DNA from: Thiobacillus sp.
GTDB taxonomy: Bacteria > Pseudomonadota > Gammaproteobacteria > Burkholderiales > Thiobacillaceae
Direction: 5' to 3'
Length of the DNA: 38,211 bases
NCBI GenBank assembly: GCA_019459325.1
Contig: JAIBFA010000093.1
Location: 1-38,211 of the forward strand
Shown here: piece by piece, positions 15,687 through 24,382 of the stretch
How the letters are laid out: each line of letters begins with the position of its first letter
Position numbering within the stretch: position 1 is the first letter of the stretch
The notes under the pieces: model-generated
Told to the model about the DNA's origin: nothing
Databases searched by the model: none
Seen by the model: the letters and a program-made list of their open reading frames with translations, nothing else
Translations under genes and position numbers: made by a program

Positions 15687-16595
15687 ATGGCAACGAACCT
15701 TCGTACCCTCTGGAAAGGCGCGATCAGCTTTGGTCTGGTCCATATTCCGGTTGCGCTCTATCCGGCCACCTCCGAGCAAGGACTGGATTTCGATTGGCTG
15801 GACAAACGCAGCATGGATCCGGTCGGCTACAAGCGCATCAACAAACGAACCGGAAAGGAAATTGCCAAGGAAAACATCGTCAAGGGCATCGAGCACCAGG
15901 AGGGCCAATACGTCGTCCTGTCCCCTGATGAAATCGAAGCGGCCTACCCGAAAACCACGCAGACGATCGAAATCGAGACCTTCATCTCGGCCGCCGACAT
16001 ACCCTTCATTTATCTCGACCGGCCCTACTACGTCGGGCCGATCAACAAGGGCGCCAAGGTGTATGCCTTGCTGCGGGAAATCCTGCGCAAGAGTGGGAAA
16101 GTCGGAATCGCCCGCGTGGTCATCCAGACCAAGCAGCATCTCGCCGCACTCATTCCATTCGGCCCGGTGCTGGTGCTGAACCTGTTGCGCTGGGGGGATG
16201 AAATCCGCGGGTTCGAGTCCTTGGCGCTGCCTCCGGAAGGCGTGAAGCCCGCCGGACTGACCGACAAGGAGATGAAGGTGGGCGAGCAGCTCGTCGAGGA
16301 CATGAGTGAAGCGTGGGACCCCGCGGCCTCGCGTGATTCGTTCAAGGAGAAGGTTCTTCAGCTGGTGGAAGCCAAAGCCAAAGCCGGCGAACTCGAATCC
16401 ATCACCCAGATCGAGCCCGCAGAACGCGAACCGGCGGGCGCCACGATTTACGATCTGACCGAACTGCTGCAGCGCAGCCTCAACAACAACAAGCAGAACC
16501 GCAAGCCGACGCCGCGGGCCAAGGCGGCCACCCCGAAACAGAAGGCCGTGACGAAAGCGCCCGCCAAGGCGGCCGGGAAACGTAAAGCTGCGTGA
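15687..16595 (+). CDS. ku: Ku homodimeric DNA end-binding protein
   Basis: Binds double-strand DNA ends and recruits LigD for non-homologous end joining. The 302 residues match bacterial Ku from the start: LRTLWKGAISFGLVHIPV, then PVGYKRINKRTGKEI, then EIETFISAADIPFIY, YYVGPINKGAKVYALL and ALIPFGPVLVLNLLRWGDEI. The C-terminus (about 260-302) is a Lys/Ala/Pro-rich tail, typical of extended bacterial Ku proteins that contact DNA or LigD. ATG 15687 is chosen because the Ku domain starts there; the frame runs open upstream without homology. It is followed by ligD with a 3-bp gap. Confidence 0.96.
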   Translation: MATNLRTLWKGAISFGLVHIPVALYPATSEQGLDFDWLDKRSMDPVGYKRINKRTGKEIAKENIVKGIEHQEGQYVVLSPDEIEAAYPKTTQTIEIETFISAADIPFIYLDRPYYVGPINKGAKVYALLREILRKSGKVGIARVVIQTKQHLAALIPFGPVLVLNLLRWGDEIRGFESLALPPEGVKPAGLTDKEMKVGEQLVEDMSEAWDPAASRDSFKEKVLQLVEAKAKAGELESITQIEPAEREPAGATIYDLTELLQRSLNNNKQNRKPTPRAKAATPKQKAVTKAPAKAAGKRKAA

Positions 16596-16598
16596 GCG

Positions 16599-19091
16599 AT
16601 GTCGAAATCCGACCCGCTTTCCACCTACAAGGCCAAACGCAATTTCTCGATCAGCCAGGAACCCGAGGCAGGCGGCCAGGGCAACGAGGCGTCTCGTTCC
16701 TTCGTGATCCAGAAGCATTGGGCGACACGCCTGCACTACGACTTCAGGCTCGAGCTGGATGGCAGCATGAAAAGCTGGGCGATCCCGAAAGGGCCGAGCC
16801 TCGACCCGCGGGACAAGCGCATGGCCGTCCACGTCGAAGACCATCCCATTGCGTACAACGCGTTCGAAGGCGAAATTCCGCCGAAGCAGTACGGCGCGGG
16901 CCGGGTCATCATCTGGGACAGCGGCATCTGGATTCCGCTGGGCGACCCCCATCAGGCTTACCGGCAGGGGAATTTGAAGTTCGAGCTGCAGGGCCACAAG
17001 CTCCGGGGCAGATGGGCGCTGATCCGAATGAAGGCGAAGGGGGAAAAGAAGGAAGCGTGGCTCCTCATCAAGGAAAAGGATGCGCATGCACGACCCGCCG
17101 CGGACTATAGCGTCGTCGACGCCTTGCCCGACAGTGTCGCCGGTTTGAAGTCTCCGTCAGCGCAGGAAAAGCGCCCGTCCGTGCGCAAGCCCGCTCACCC
17201 TTCACCACGCCGTGTCCCCGCCGGCGCGGTGAAGGCCAAGCTCCCCGCCACGCTCTCGCCCCAGCTCGCCACGCTGGCGGACAAGCCGCCCGGCGATCCG
17301 GATGCATGGATCTATGAAATCAAACTGGATGGCTACCGCATGCTTGCCCGCCTCGACGGACGGTCAATCCGTCTGTTCACACGCTATGGCCACGACTGGA
17401 GCCACAAGCTGAAGCCGCTTATCCAGGCGCTGGAAAAACTGGATCTTGCGCCGGGTTGGCTGGACGGCGAGATTGTGGTGCCGGATGCCCAGGGCATTCC
17501 TGATTTTCAAGCCCTTCAGAATGCGTTCGATCAGGCCCGCACCGAGAACATCGTGTATTACCTGTTCGATGTGCCGTTTTACGCAGGGTTTGATCTGCGC
17601 GCCGTGCCGCTCTTGGAACGCAAGGACTTCCTCGCCTCGCTGGTAGGCCATTCCGGATCCGATGCAATACGGTACAGCGAGACCCTCGTCGCAGAACCGC
17701 GCGACGTTTTGGAGTCGGCCTGCCGAATGGGCCTGGAAGGGGTGATTGCCAAGCGGAGCGCATCGGCCTATGTGCCCCGCCGGTCAAACGACTGGATCAA
17801 GCTGAAATGCACGCGGCGCCAGGAATTTGTCATCGGCGGGTATACGGATCCGCAAGGCTCCCGCAACGGGATTGGCTCGCTTCTGCTCGGCGTGTACGAC
17901 AGCAACGGCGGCCTCGTATACGCCGGCAATGTCGGAACCGGTTTCGATCGCAAGACCCTGAACGACCTCAAGAAGAAGCTCGCCGCCATCGCGCGAACCC
18001 GCAGCCCGTTTTCAGATCGCACACCGATAGACGGCAAGGCGCACTGGGTCAGCCCCAAGCTGGTCGCCGAGGTGTCGTTTGGCGAATGGACCAGGACGGG
18101 GCGGGTTCGCCATGCGGTTTTCCAGGGTCTTCGACTCGACAAACGTGCACAAGCCGTCGTTCGGGAAACACCGGCTTCCGTTGCGCCCGCGCTTTCGCTG
18201 CAGGCCGATATAAACATCTCGCATCCCGATCGGGTCATCGATCCGTCGTCAGGGACCACCAAACTGGAACTGGTCCAGTTTTACAACCGGGTGGCGGCAT
18301 TGCTGATGGAACATCTCAAAGGACGGCCCGTGTCGCTGGTAAGAGCGCCGGATGGCATCGCCGGACCGCTGTTTTTTCAGAAGCATCTCGAATCGGCGCA
18401 GATGCAGGGCGTCAAGGCACTCGATCCCGAACTGGATCCGGGTCATGCGCCCTTGCTCGAAGTCGTCAGACCCGAGGGCTTGCTCTCCGCCGCACAGATG
18501 AACGTGGTCGAGTTCCATACCTGGAACGCGCGAAAGACGAATATCGCAAAGCCTGACCGCATGACGTTCGATCTCGACCCGGGAGAGGGCGTGGCATGGC
18601 CCCTCGTGCAGGAATCCGCGCATCTGCTGCGGGAATTCCTGGCCCAGCTCGGGCTGGTGTCGTTCATCAAGACCAGCGGCGGCAAAGGACTGCATATCGT
18701 CGTACCGCTCAAGCGCCTGCACGGCTGGGACACCGTCAAGGGCTTCTCCCAGGCGATCGTTCAGCATCTGGCCGCCACGCTGCCGCAACGCTTCACGTCC
18801 AAGAGCGGACCCCGGAATCGCGTGGGAAAAATCTTCATCGATTATCTGCGGAACGGGTTCGGCGCCACCACCGTAGCGGCATGGTCAGTACGCTCACGCC
18901 CAGGCCTGGGCGTGTCGGTGCCGATCGATTGGTCTGAGCTCGACACGCTTGCCCACTCTGCGCACTGGACGATTGCCAACATCGACGCTCGCCTGGCTAG
19001 GGGGAATTCCCCCTGGGAAGCCTATCCGACGTCAATCCAGAGCCTGGCCGGCGCGATGAAAATTCTGGGCTACGCGCCGCAGAAAACATAG
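16599..19091 (+). CDS. ligD: Multifunctional DNA ligase D (phosphoesterase-ligase-polymerase)
   Basis: Processes and seals double-strand breaks with Ku. The 830 residues hold three domains in the order seen in Pseudomonas LigD. First, a 3'-phosphoesterase at about 25-160 (IQKHWATRLHYDFRLELDG, then AVHVEDHPIAYNAFEG, and the QYGAG element). Second, an ATP-dependent ligase at about 215-525 with nucleotidyl Lys242 in YEIKLDGYRML, DGEIVV, GLEGVIAKR and WIKLKC. Third, a primase-polymerase at about 555-815 starting ISHPDRVIDP and carrying the metal pair Asp658/Asp660 in FDLDPGEG, then SGGKGLHIVVPL. All catalytic motifs look intact. It forms a two-gene operon with ku. Confidence 0.97.
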   Translation: MSKSDPLSTYKAKRNFSISQEPEAGGQGNEASRSFVIQKHWATRLHYDFRLELDGSMKSWAIPKGPSLDPRDKRMAVHVEDHPIAYNAFEGEIPPKQYGAGRVIIWDSGIWIPLGDPHQAYRQGNLKFELQGHKLRGRWALIRMKAKGEKKEAWLLIKEKDAHARPAADYSVVDALPDSVAGLKSPSAQEKRPSVRKPAHPSPRRVPAGAVKAKLPATLSPQLATLADKPPGDPDAWIYEIKLDGYRMLARLDGRSIRLFTRYGHDWSHKLKPLIQALEKLDLAPGWLDGEIVVPDAQGIPDFQALQNAFDQARTENIVYYLFDVPFYAGFDLRAVPLLERKDFLASLVGHSGSDAIRYSETLVAEPRDVLESACRMGLEGVIAKRSASAYVPRRSNDWIKLKCTRRQEFVIGGYTDPQGSRNGIGSLLLGVYDSNGGLVYAGNVGTGFDRKTLNDLKKKLAAIARTRSPFSDRTPIDGKAHWVSPKLVAEVSFGEWTRTGRVRHAVFQGLRLDKRAQAVVRETPASVAPALSLQADINISHPDRVIDPSSGTTKLELVQFYNRVAALLMEHLKGRPVSLVRAPDGIAGPLFFQKHLESAQMQGVKALDPELDPGHAPLLEVVRPEGLLSAAQMNVVEFHTWNARKTNIAKPDRMTFDLDPGEGVAWPLVQESAHLLREFLAQLGLVSFIKTSGGKGLHIVVPLKRLHGWDTVKGFSQAIVQHLAATLPQRFTSKSGPRNRVGKIFIDYLRNGFGATTVAAWSVRSRPGLGVSVPIDWSELDTLAHSAHWTIANIDARLARGNSPWEAYPTSIQSLAGAMKILGYAPQKT

Positions 19092-19234
19092 GCATTGTCT
19101 GACATCAAGTCGCGACAAACTCTCTTGAAGCCCTTATCCGCTCGCAGTCAAATGGCAAGGCAACCTGAATGCTTCAAGCCCAAGGTTGTTGACCCCTGAA
19201 AGCCTTTGTAAACCCGATATGGAAAGGAATGACC

Positions 19235-19717
19235 ATGGCCACAGCAAAACAGAAAGATGCGTGCGATCTGCTCGATGCCGATCACAAGGCAGTCAAAAAA
19301 TTGTTCAATGAATTCGAGAAGCTGACCGAGTCGCGCGGCAACACCCGCGAAAAGAAGCGGATGTTGGCCGACCAGATCTGCCAGGAATTGACGGTCCACG
19401 CCCAGATTGAGGAGGAAATCTTCTACCCGGCGATTCGCAAGGCCGTCAAGGACGAACTCATGATGGCCGAGGCCGAGGTCGAGCACATGAGTGCCAAGGA
19501 CCTGATCGCCCAGATCCAGGAAATGGAAGCCGGCGATGCGCTCTTCGACGCCAAGGTGACGGTGCTGGGCGAATACATCGACCACCACGTCAAGGAAGAG
19601 CGCAACGAGATGTTTCCGAAGGCACGCGCAAGCAAGGTGGACCTGGTGAAGATGCGGGACGCGCTACAGGCCCGCAAGGAAGAACTGATGGCTGAGCTCG
19701 AGCAGATGGCCGCCTGA
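19235..19717 (+). CDS. Hemerythrin HHE-domain protein
   Basis: A 160-residue four-helix protein with di-iron ligand candidates DADHKAVKKLF (first His), HAQIEEEIFYP (His and Glu), AEVEHMSAKDLI and YIDHHVKEERNEMFP. This is the HHE type, implicated in oxygen, NO or oxidative-stress responses. I choose ATG 19235 because AAGGA lies 6 bp upstream; ATG 19229 is too close to that site. About 130 bp upstream is TGTCTGACAT, resembling half of the island dyad. A strong hairpin follows the stop. Confidence 0.88.
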   Translation: MATAKQKDACDLLDADHKAVKKLFNEFEKLTESRGNTREKKRMLADQICQELTVHAQIEEEIFYPAIRKAVKDELMMAEAEVEHMSAKDLIAQIQEMEAGDALFDAKVTVLGEYIDHHVKEERNEMFPKARASKVDLVKMRDALQARKEELMAELEQMAA

Positions 19718-19739
19718 GCATCAGAGCCATGCCTGGCAT

Positions 19740-19792
19740 GTGGGCACATGGAACCGGTGAGGGTGACGCCTCTTCCGGTTCCATGTGCCCAC
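19740..19792. terminator. Perfect 18-bp hairpin between convergent genes
   Basis: The arm 19740-19757 (GTGGGCACATGGAACCGG) is exactly complementary to 19775-19792, and the 17-base loop can pair further (GAGG with CCTC). There is no good T-tract on either side, so it is a likely bidirectional transcription barrier or RNA-stabilising hairpin rather than a standard terminator. It lies between the hemerythrin and DUF421 stops. Confidence 0.7.
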
Positions 19793-19835
19793 GCGTTTGT
19801 GCGGCCGGGGACGAAAATTCGGCCTTGAAGGCCAT

Positions 19836-20342
19836 TCAGACTTTCTTTCCCTTTGCGTTCCTTGGAATCAAGCTGATGCGGCCATCCCCTTCCAGATAGC
19901 ATTCCTTGACCTCCCCGGCACTGCGGATCCCCTTCTCGCGCAACTGCGCCATCAGTTCCTCTTCCTGGATCATTTCCCGCTTCATGTTCTGCCGCTGCAA
20001 GCGCCCGTTCTTGATCAACAGCAAGGGAGCCGGACGTAGCAGGCGCTGCAGGGCCGGCACACGGAAGCTGAGCCAGTCGAGAAAGTAATCCCACAGAGCT
20101 ATCGTCGCGACCAGGATCACGCCTTCGGTGATGGATCGATATTCGCTGGCCATCGCGTTCTGCGCGGCATCGGCAATCAGCACCACGACCAGCAGATCGG
20201 AAATGCCGAGCTGCCCTGCCTCGCGTCGCATGATGCGCAGCAGGAAAAACAGGAACAGGTAGACCGCCGTACCGCGCAGCACGACCTCGCCGAGGTGCAT
20301 CGAGGGCACGAAAAGCGAATGCCAGTCGATCGCGCCCCCCAT
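19836..20342 (-). CDS. DUF421 (YetF-type) membrane protein
   Basis: A 168-residue protein with three hydrophobic segments in the first 95 residues, including VVLRGTAVYLFLFFLLRIM, then the family motif REAGQLGISDLLVVVLIADA. A cytoplasmic alpha/beta domain follows with RPAPLLLIKNGRLQRQNMKR and EEELMAQLREKGI, the conserved DUF421 core. The family is widespread among sporulation and stress genes and has no established reaction. The ATG has only a weak GAG upstream. The previous minus-strand gene ends 57 bp before, so co-transcription is possible. Confidence 0.88.
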   Translation of the reverse strand: MGGAIDWHSLFVPSMHLGEVVLRGTAVYLFLFFLLRIMRREAGQLGISDLLVVVLIADAAQNAMASEYRSITEGVILVATIALWDYFLDWLSFRVPALQRLLRPAPLLLIKNGRLQRQNMKREMIQEEELMAQLREKGIRSAGEVKECYLEGDGRISLIPRNAKGKKV

Positions 20343-20399
20343 GTCAGGGCTCGCGATTCGGCGGCGGGTCCAACAAAGGCATACGGCCGGGCTCCGAAC

Positions 20400-20951
20400 T
20401 TACAGGCTGCGCACCACGCGATCGCTGCGCGTACGCAGTTCTCGCATGGCGAGGTCGAGTTGACGCTGCGTCACCGGATGGATGACCACCGCCCAGCGTC
20501 CCCTGCGGATGGCACGGCGCACTGTCGTAATCACCCGGACGTGATCGGGACGCGCGGTCAACAAGCCGCCCAGCAGCAGCCCGATCAGGCCGCCGAAGAA
20601 AACCATCGCCACCAGGCTCATCCCGGGCGTGCTCTTGACGGCGGCGCTGTCCGCCAGGATGAAGCCCAGATAAACCAGCACGCCGGCGATGACGCCGGCC
20701 GTGCCGGCGACCACGTGCGCCCGGATTAGGGTGCGCCATATGCCGGCCTGTTCAGGTTCCAGCTTGCGTGAAAACGCGGGGCTGTTGACGGCCGTTCCAT
20801 CGGGCGGGCCCACCAGATATACCTGGGGATCGTCCAGGCCTGCCGTCTCCTTCACCTGCTGCGCGACGTCTTCTGCCAGGCTCTTGCTGGCGAAGAGCGC
20901 CGCCACCTTGGTCAATGAACGTTCACCGAATAGTAGGTTCTTGATTTTCAT
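20400..20951 (-). CDS. Two-helix membrane protein with YflT-like N-terminal domain
   Basis: A 183-residue protein of no named family that I can assign. Residues 1-55 (LTKVAALFASKSLAEDVAQQ and onward) look like a small alpha/beta stress domain that senses or binds something. Residues about 80-105 and 115-135 form two hydrophobic, Gly-rich helices (VVAGTAGVIAGVLVYLGFIL, then VAMVFFGGLIGLLLGGLL). The tail is basic (TTVRRAIRRGRWAVVIHP). AAAGGAG lies 7 bp upstream of the ATG. It resembles the 13166-13738 product in arrangement and sits upstream of DUF421 on the same strand. Confidence 0.7.
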   Translation of the reverse strand: MKIKNLLFGERSLTKVAALFASKSLAEDVAQQVKETAGLDDPQVYLVGPPDGTAVNSPAFSRKLEPEQAGIWRTLIRAHVVAGTAGVIAGVLVYLGFILADSAAVKSTPGMSLVAMVFFGGLIGLLLGGLLTARPDHVRVITTVRRAIRRGRWAVVIHPVTQRQLDLAMRELRTRSDRVVRSL

Positions 20952-21023
20952 GTCGACTCCTTTCCGGGCCCCAGGGCTGCATTGCGGGGAAGATTCAATG
21001 CGGAAGGCTGCGCCTGCGGCTGC

Positions 21024-22121
21024 TTACTTGGGACGGGGATTGCGCCAATGTCGCCGAGGCTGCAGTTGGCCACTGCGCAGCGCGCTCACCGCTTGCATGA
21101 CCGCGTGGCCCACATTCCGGGCTTCCTGCTGGACCGCTTCGTCGCGATCCAGCGATTCATGGCTGGTGGCATAGGGTTCGTAATAACCGATGTAGCGATC
21201 CAGACGCGCCTGCGGACCGGCGTCGACCAAGCCCATCCAGTCGAGCCAGTCCGACAGCATGCGGCGCGAGCCCTCGACCCCTGCCACATCGCCATGCACC
21301 ATGAGCCCATACACGCGCCCCGCCAGGTGCTTGGGATAATCCCACCCGTCCATTTCCAACTGTTTGGCTTTGGCGGGGTTCTTGCCGGAGGTGCGGGTCG
21401 GGTCGGGGTTGCCGCCGTCCGCGCAGACCAGGCGGTCGATCATCAGTTTCAGCGGGCTGGGGCTTTGGTACCAGTAAACCGGCGTCACGATGACGATCGC
21501 ATGCGCGGCCGTCCAGCGCTCGTATATCTCCGCCATCCAGTCGTTGACCTGATTCATGGCATGGTTTGGGTAGCAGGAACACGGCCAGTTGCACAGCGGC
21601 ATGGCCGTCGACACGCAGCCCTTGCACGGATGGATGCGACGCCCGTATTCGGACGCCAGCAGGCTGAGGTCGAGGACATCGGTCAGCATCCCGGTTGGCG
21701 CGAACACGCCGCGTATCAGTTCGAGCAGGCGGAAGGTCTTCGACATCTCGCCCGGGCAGGTGCCGTCGTTTCGAGACGCACCGCAGACCAGCAACACGCG
21801 CGTCGGACTTTCGGGTCGCGCCCAGCTCGCCTGGGCATCGAGCAAACGCTGGCGGGTAGCCAGCCATTCGACCGAAAGTTGATAATCCGGATCGGAAAAG
21901 CCCGGCCCCGCCGGGGTGGTGAGCGGGGATTTGCGGCCTCCGACATACGCCTGCCAGGCAATCTCCTCAAGCTGCGCGATGGCGTCTTTCGCATCCTCGA
22001 ACAAGGGATCGAGGTAGGCCATGCGGAAGCGACGCCCGAATTCTTCGCGTGCCAGCATCGCGGGCGCCTGCCCTGTGCGGACGTCCATCATGGCAGCCCC
22101 ATCCGGCAGGGCGCCCGGCAT
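21024..22121 (-). CDS. Flavodoxin-fold NADPH-dependent FMN reductase-like protein with Cys cluster
   Basis: A 365-residue protein whose central part (about 105-270) is a flavodoxin-like fold: RVLLVCGASRNDGTCPGEMS for the FMN phosphate loop, then IVIVTPVYWYQSPSPLKLMI for the isoalloxazine side, and VYGLMVHGDVAGVEG. Between them is a Cys-rich insert, HPCKGCVSTAMPLCNWPCSC, with spacing CX2C-X7-C-X3-C-X-C, suggestive of an iron-sulfur cluster or redox thiols as in iron-sulfur flavoproteins. The first about 100 residues are family-specific. The start may be 22121 or the ATG pair at 22091/22088, which follows a GGATGGGG. Substrate unknown. Confidence 0.78.
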   Translation of the reverse strand: MPGALPDGAAMMDVRTGQAPAMLAREEFGRRFRMAYLDPLFEDAKDAIAQLEEIAWQAYVGGRKSPLTTPAGPGFSDPDYQLSVEWLATRQRLLDAQASWARPESPTRVLLVCGASRNDGTCPGEMSKTFRLLELIRGVFAPTGMLTDVLDLSLLASEYGRRIHPCKGCVSTAMPLCNWPCSCYPNHAMNQVNDWMAEIYERWTAAHAIVIVTPVYWYQSPSPLKLMIDRLVCADGGNPDPTRTSGKNPAKAKQLEMDGWDYPKHLAGRVYGLMVHGDVAGVEGSRRMLSDWLDWMGLVDAGPQARLDRYIGYYEPYATSHESLDRDEAVQQEARNVGHAVMQAVSALRSGQLQPRRHWRNPRPK

Positions 22122-22177
22122 AGCAAAGCGCTATGGAGACCCGCCCCCCGCTTCATGCTGATCCCGTGCGGACCGAC

Positions 22178-22393
22178 TCAATGAAACCAGTCGTCATTGG
22201 CCTTGTTCTGCCACTCGTCGATCTGCTTTTCAGCATCATCCTTGGACAGGCCATAGCGTTCCTGGATTTTTCCGGTGAGCTGTTCGCGGCGGCCGTTGAT
22301 CACGTCGAAATCGTCGTCCGTGAGCTTGCCCCACTGTTCCTTGAGCTTGCCTTTGGCCTGTTTCCAGTTGCCTTCGATGATGTCCCAGTTCAT
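22178..22393 (-). CDS. CsbD-like stress protein
   Basis: A 71-residue soluble, highly charged protein. It carries the CsbD signature [20 protein letters not shown], followed by [20 protein letters not shown] and a GKIQERYG repeat. CsbD proteins are abundant general-stress proteins (sigma-B dependent in Bacillus) without known enzyme activity. A strong AAAAGGAGAG precedes the ATG by about 5 bp. It is followed upstream by the BON lipoprotein gene on the same strand. Confidence 0.95.
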   Translation of the reverse strand: MNWDIIEGNWKQAKGKLKEQWGKLTDDDFDVINGRREQLTGKIQERYGLSKDDAEKQIDEWQNKANDDWFH

Positions 22394-22468
22394 GTTTCTC
22401 TCCTTTTCAAACCATTGAGCACTTCAGACAATCGCGCACCGGGATTACGCCCCGGCGCGCGCCGTGAA

Positions 22469-22783
22469 TCACGGACGGACGACGATGTCGTTCTTGACCG
22501 ACTTCACATTCGGCACCTTGCGGGCGATCGATTCGGCCGTGGCCCGCTCGTTTTCGCTCTTGGCAAAGCCGGACAGCTGGACCGTGCCATGAAACGTTTC
22601 AACATTGATCGCCAGGGCACTGACCACCGGGCTTTCCGCGAAACGGGCCTTCACCTGCGTCGTGATGGCGGTATCGTCGACAGCCTGTCCCACAGTGGAT
22701 TGCTCGCGCATCACCGTGCAGCCTCCCATTGCCAGCAGGCTCCCGGTCAAGAGGCCAACGCCGAAAAATTGAGCTGTATTCAT
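22469..22783 (-). CDS. BON-domain lipoprotein
   Basis: A 104-residue envelope protein. The signal ends in the lipobox MGGC (Cys22). The BON domain follows: DTAITTQVKARFAESPVVSA, then INVETFHGTVQLSGFAKS and ARKVPNVKSVKNDIVV, the OsmY-type fold thought to bind phospholipid or other envelope partners. AAGGAAA lies just upstream of the ATG. A TCCTACA half-site of the island dyad lies about 137 bp upstream (22919-22925 on the plus strand as TGTAGGA). OsmY-like proteins are osmotic- and stationary-phase-induced. Confidence 0.9.
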   Translation of the reverse strand: MNTAQFFGVGLLTGSLLAMGGCTVMREQSTVGQAVDDTAITTQVKARFAESPVVSALAINVETFHGTVQLSGFAKSENERATAESIARKVPNVKSVKNDIVVRP

Positions 22784-23035
22784 TTGGTTTCCTTTTCTGG
22801 TTTAAAAAACGGGTTGGGCGTGGCTGTCAACAAACTGGCGCTGGAAGACGCCAAACAGCCATGTAATCACTATAGGCAATACGGATCGCGACGGGTATAA
22901 GAAGGACACGCTTCTGAGTGTAGGACTGGATGAAGTTCGAGATGAGCCGTGCGATGCGGGCAGAACCACACACGGCGTGTCCGCCGCAACAGGGCCAGCC
23001 GAACTGACGCCGACTGAAAATCCGGGCGTGCGCCG

Positions 23036-24208
23036 TCAGTCGCCCATGAACTCGCCGACCGGTTTGAACTCGTCGACGTGGTCGCAAACAGACTTGATGG
23101 CCATCATGATCGGCATGCCGAGCAACAGCCCCCACGCCCCCCACAGCCAGCCCCAGAACAGGATGCCGGCAAACACCACCACCGCATTCATGCGGCCGGC
23201 ACGGCCGGTCAGCCAGGGCGTCAGCAGGAAGCCTTCCAGGCTATTGATGGCCAGCGAAACACTGGCAACCGTGAGCGCCATGCCCATGCTGCCGAATTGC
23301 AGAAACGCCACCAGCGCCGTCCCTCCCGTGATGATGATCGGGCCCAGATAAGGAACGAGGTTGAGTACGGCGGCCGCCACGCCCCACACTGCGGCGTGTT
23401 CCAGGCCGATCCAGAGGAACGCCAGCCAGATCGCGATGCCGACGAGTACGCTGGTCAACACCTGAACCAGCAGATAACGTTGGATCTGGACGCTGATTTC
23501 GTTCAGCATTTGCACGGTTATTTTTTTCTTGCCGAGGGTCGGGCCGGACAGCTTGACCAGCTTGCGCCGAAACGTGTCGCCCGACACCATCAGGAAATAG
23601 GTCAGAAACAACACCATCACAGCGAGCGTGATGAAGGACAGCGCGCCTATCGTGCCATCCCACAGATAGTCGCGGATATTGAGCTTGGGCTCCTCGATCT
23701 GGACCCGCGTCACGCCGCGTGGAGCAGCCGGGCCGGCCACCGCCGTCTCGCTCGCCGCATGCTCGATCTGCTCGGCCGCTTTCTGGACATTTTCAATCGC
23801 CCCCCTGGGGCTCCCCCATTCCTTGCGCAGGGTGTGCCGGAATTTCTGGGCGGCTTCGGGCAGGGTTTCGATCATGCTGGCCGTTTCATCCTGGAGCGAA
23901 TAGGCCAGCGCGCCCATCCCCCCCACGATCACCAGCAACACGGAGGCGGCGCCGATAAAGCGGGGGATGTGCCATTTGTGCAGCTGACTGACCAGCGGGG
24001 AAAGCGCATAGCTCACGATCACCCCCAGCACCAGGGGGATGAATACCGTCTGGGCCCAGTCGAGAATAAAGATGACCGCGAACACGGTCAGCAAGATCAG
24101 CGGGACGTTGTGCGCCTCGGTGGGAATCCGCGTCGCTGCGGGTGCGCCGGGAGCGGACAGGCTGTCTCCCGCGTTTTCGCCGGCAATCATCTCGCCCCTG
24201 CTTTCCAT
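23036..24208 (-). CDS. AI-2E/PerM-family transporter
   Basis: A 390-residue inner-membrane protein with about eight predicted spans: a hydrophobic cluster at 33-110, a hydrophilic periplasmic loop about 110-205, then further spans. The family signature in the C-terminal half is clear: LNLVPYLGPIIITGGTALVA, then INSLEGFLLTPWLTGRAGRM, then FWGWLWGAWGLLLGMPIM. Members include TqsA/YdgG (autoinducer-2 export) and PerM-like or sodium/proton antiporters; the substrate here cannot be told from sequence. GGAG before the ATG supports the start. The 174-bp upstream gap holds a GGACGTTTC fragment of the island dyad, about 140 bp from the start. Confidence 0.9.
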   Translation of the reverse strand: MESRGEMIAGENAGDSLSAPGAPAATRIPTEAHNVPLILLTVFAVIFILDWAQTVFIPLVLGVIVSYALSPLVSQLHKWHIPRFIGAASVLLVIVGGMGALAYSLQDETASMIETLPEAAQKFRHTLRKEWGSPRGAIENVQKAAEQIEHAASETAVAGPAAPRGVTRVQIEEPKLNIRDYLWDGTIGALSFITLAVMVLFLTYFLMVSGDTFRRKLVKLSGPTLGKKKITVQMLNEISVQIQRYLLVQVLTSVLVGIAIWLAFLWIGLEHAAVWGVAAAVLNLVPYLGPIIITGGTALVAFLQFGSMGMALTVASVSLAINSLEGFLLTPWLTGRAGRMNAVVVFAGILFWGWLWGAWGLLLGMPIMMAIKSVCDHVDEFKPVGEFMGD

Positions 24209-24382
24209 CCCTCGCTCCTACAGTGGCTGATTTTCGACACGTCCCACCCCGGGATGGCCAGGGCCGTATGATAGCCCCTGCCGCAGGGAGCTGCTCCGGC
24301 TGACCGGTGCTTACCGTCGCCCACCCATCGTCAGCCCAGCGTCGAAACGTCCGCGATGTGCCCTGCAGGTGGGGGCCGACTT

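Noticed and set aside
24216..24222. TCCTACA next to the AI-2E gene start, considered as a dyad site
   Set aside because: On the coding strand this is TGTAGGAG, that is, the ribosome-binding site 8 bp before the ATG; the left half is missing.
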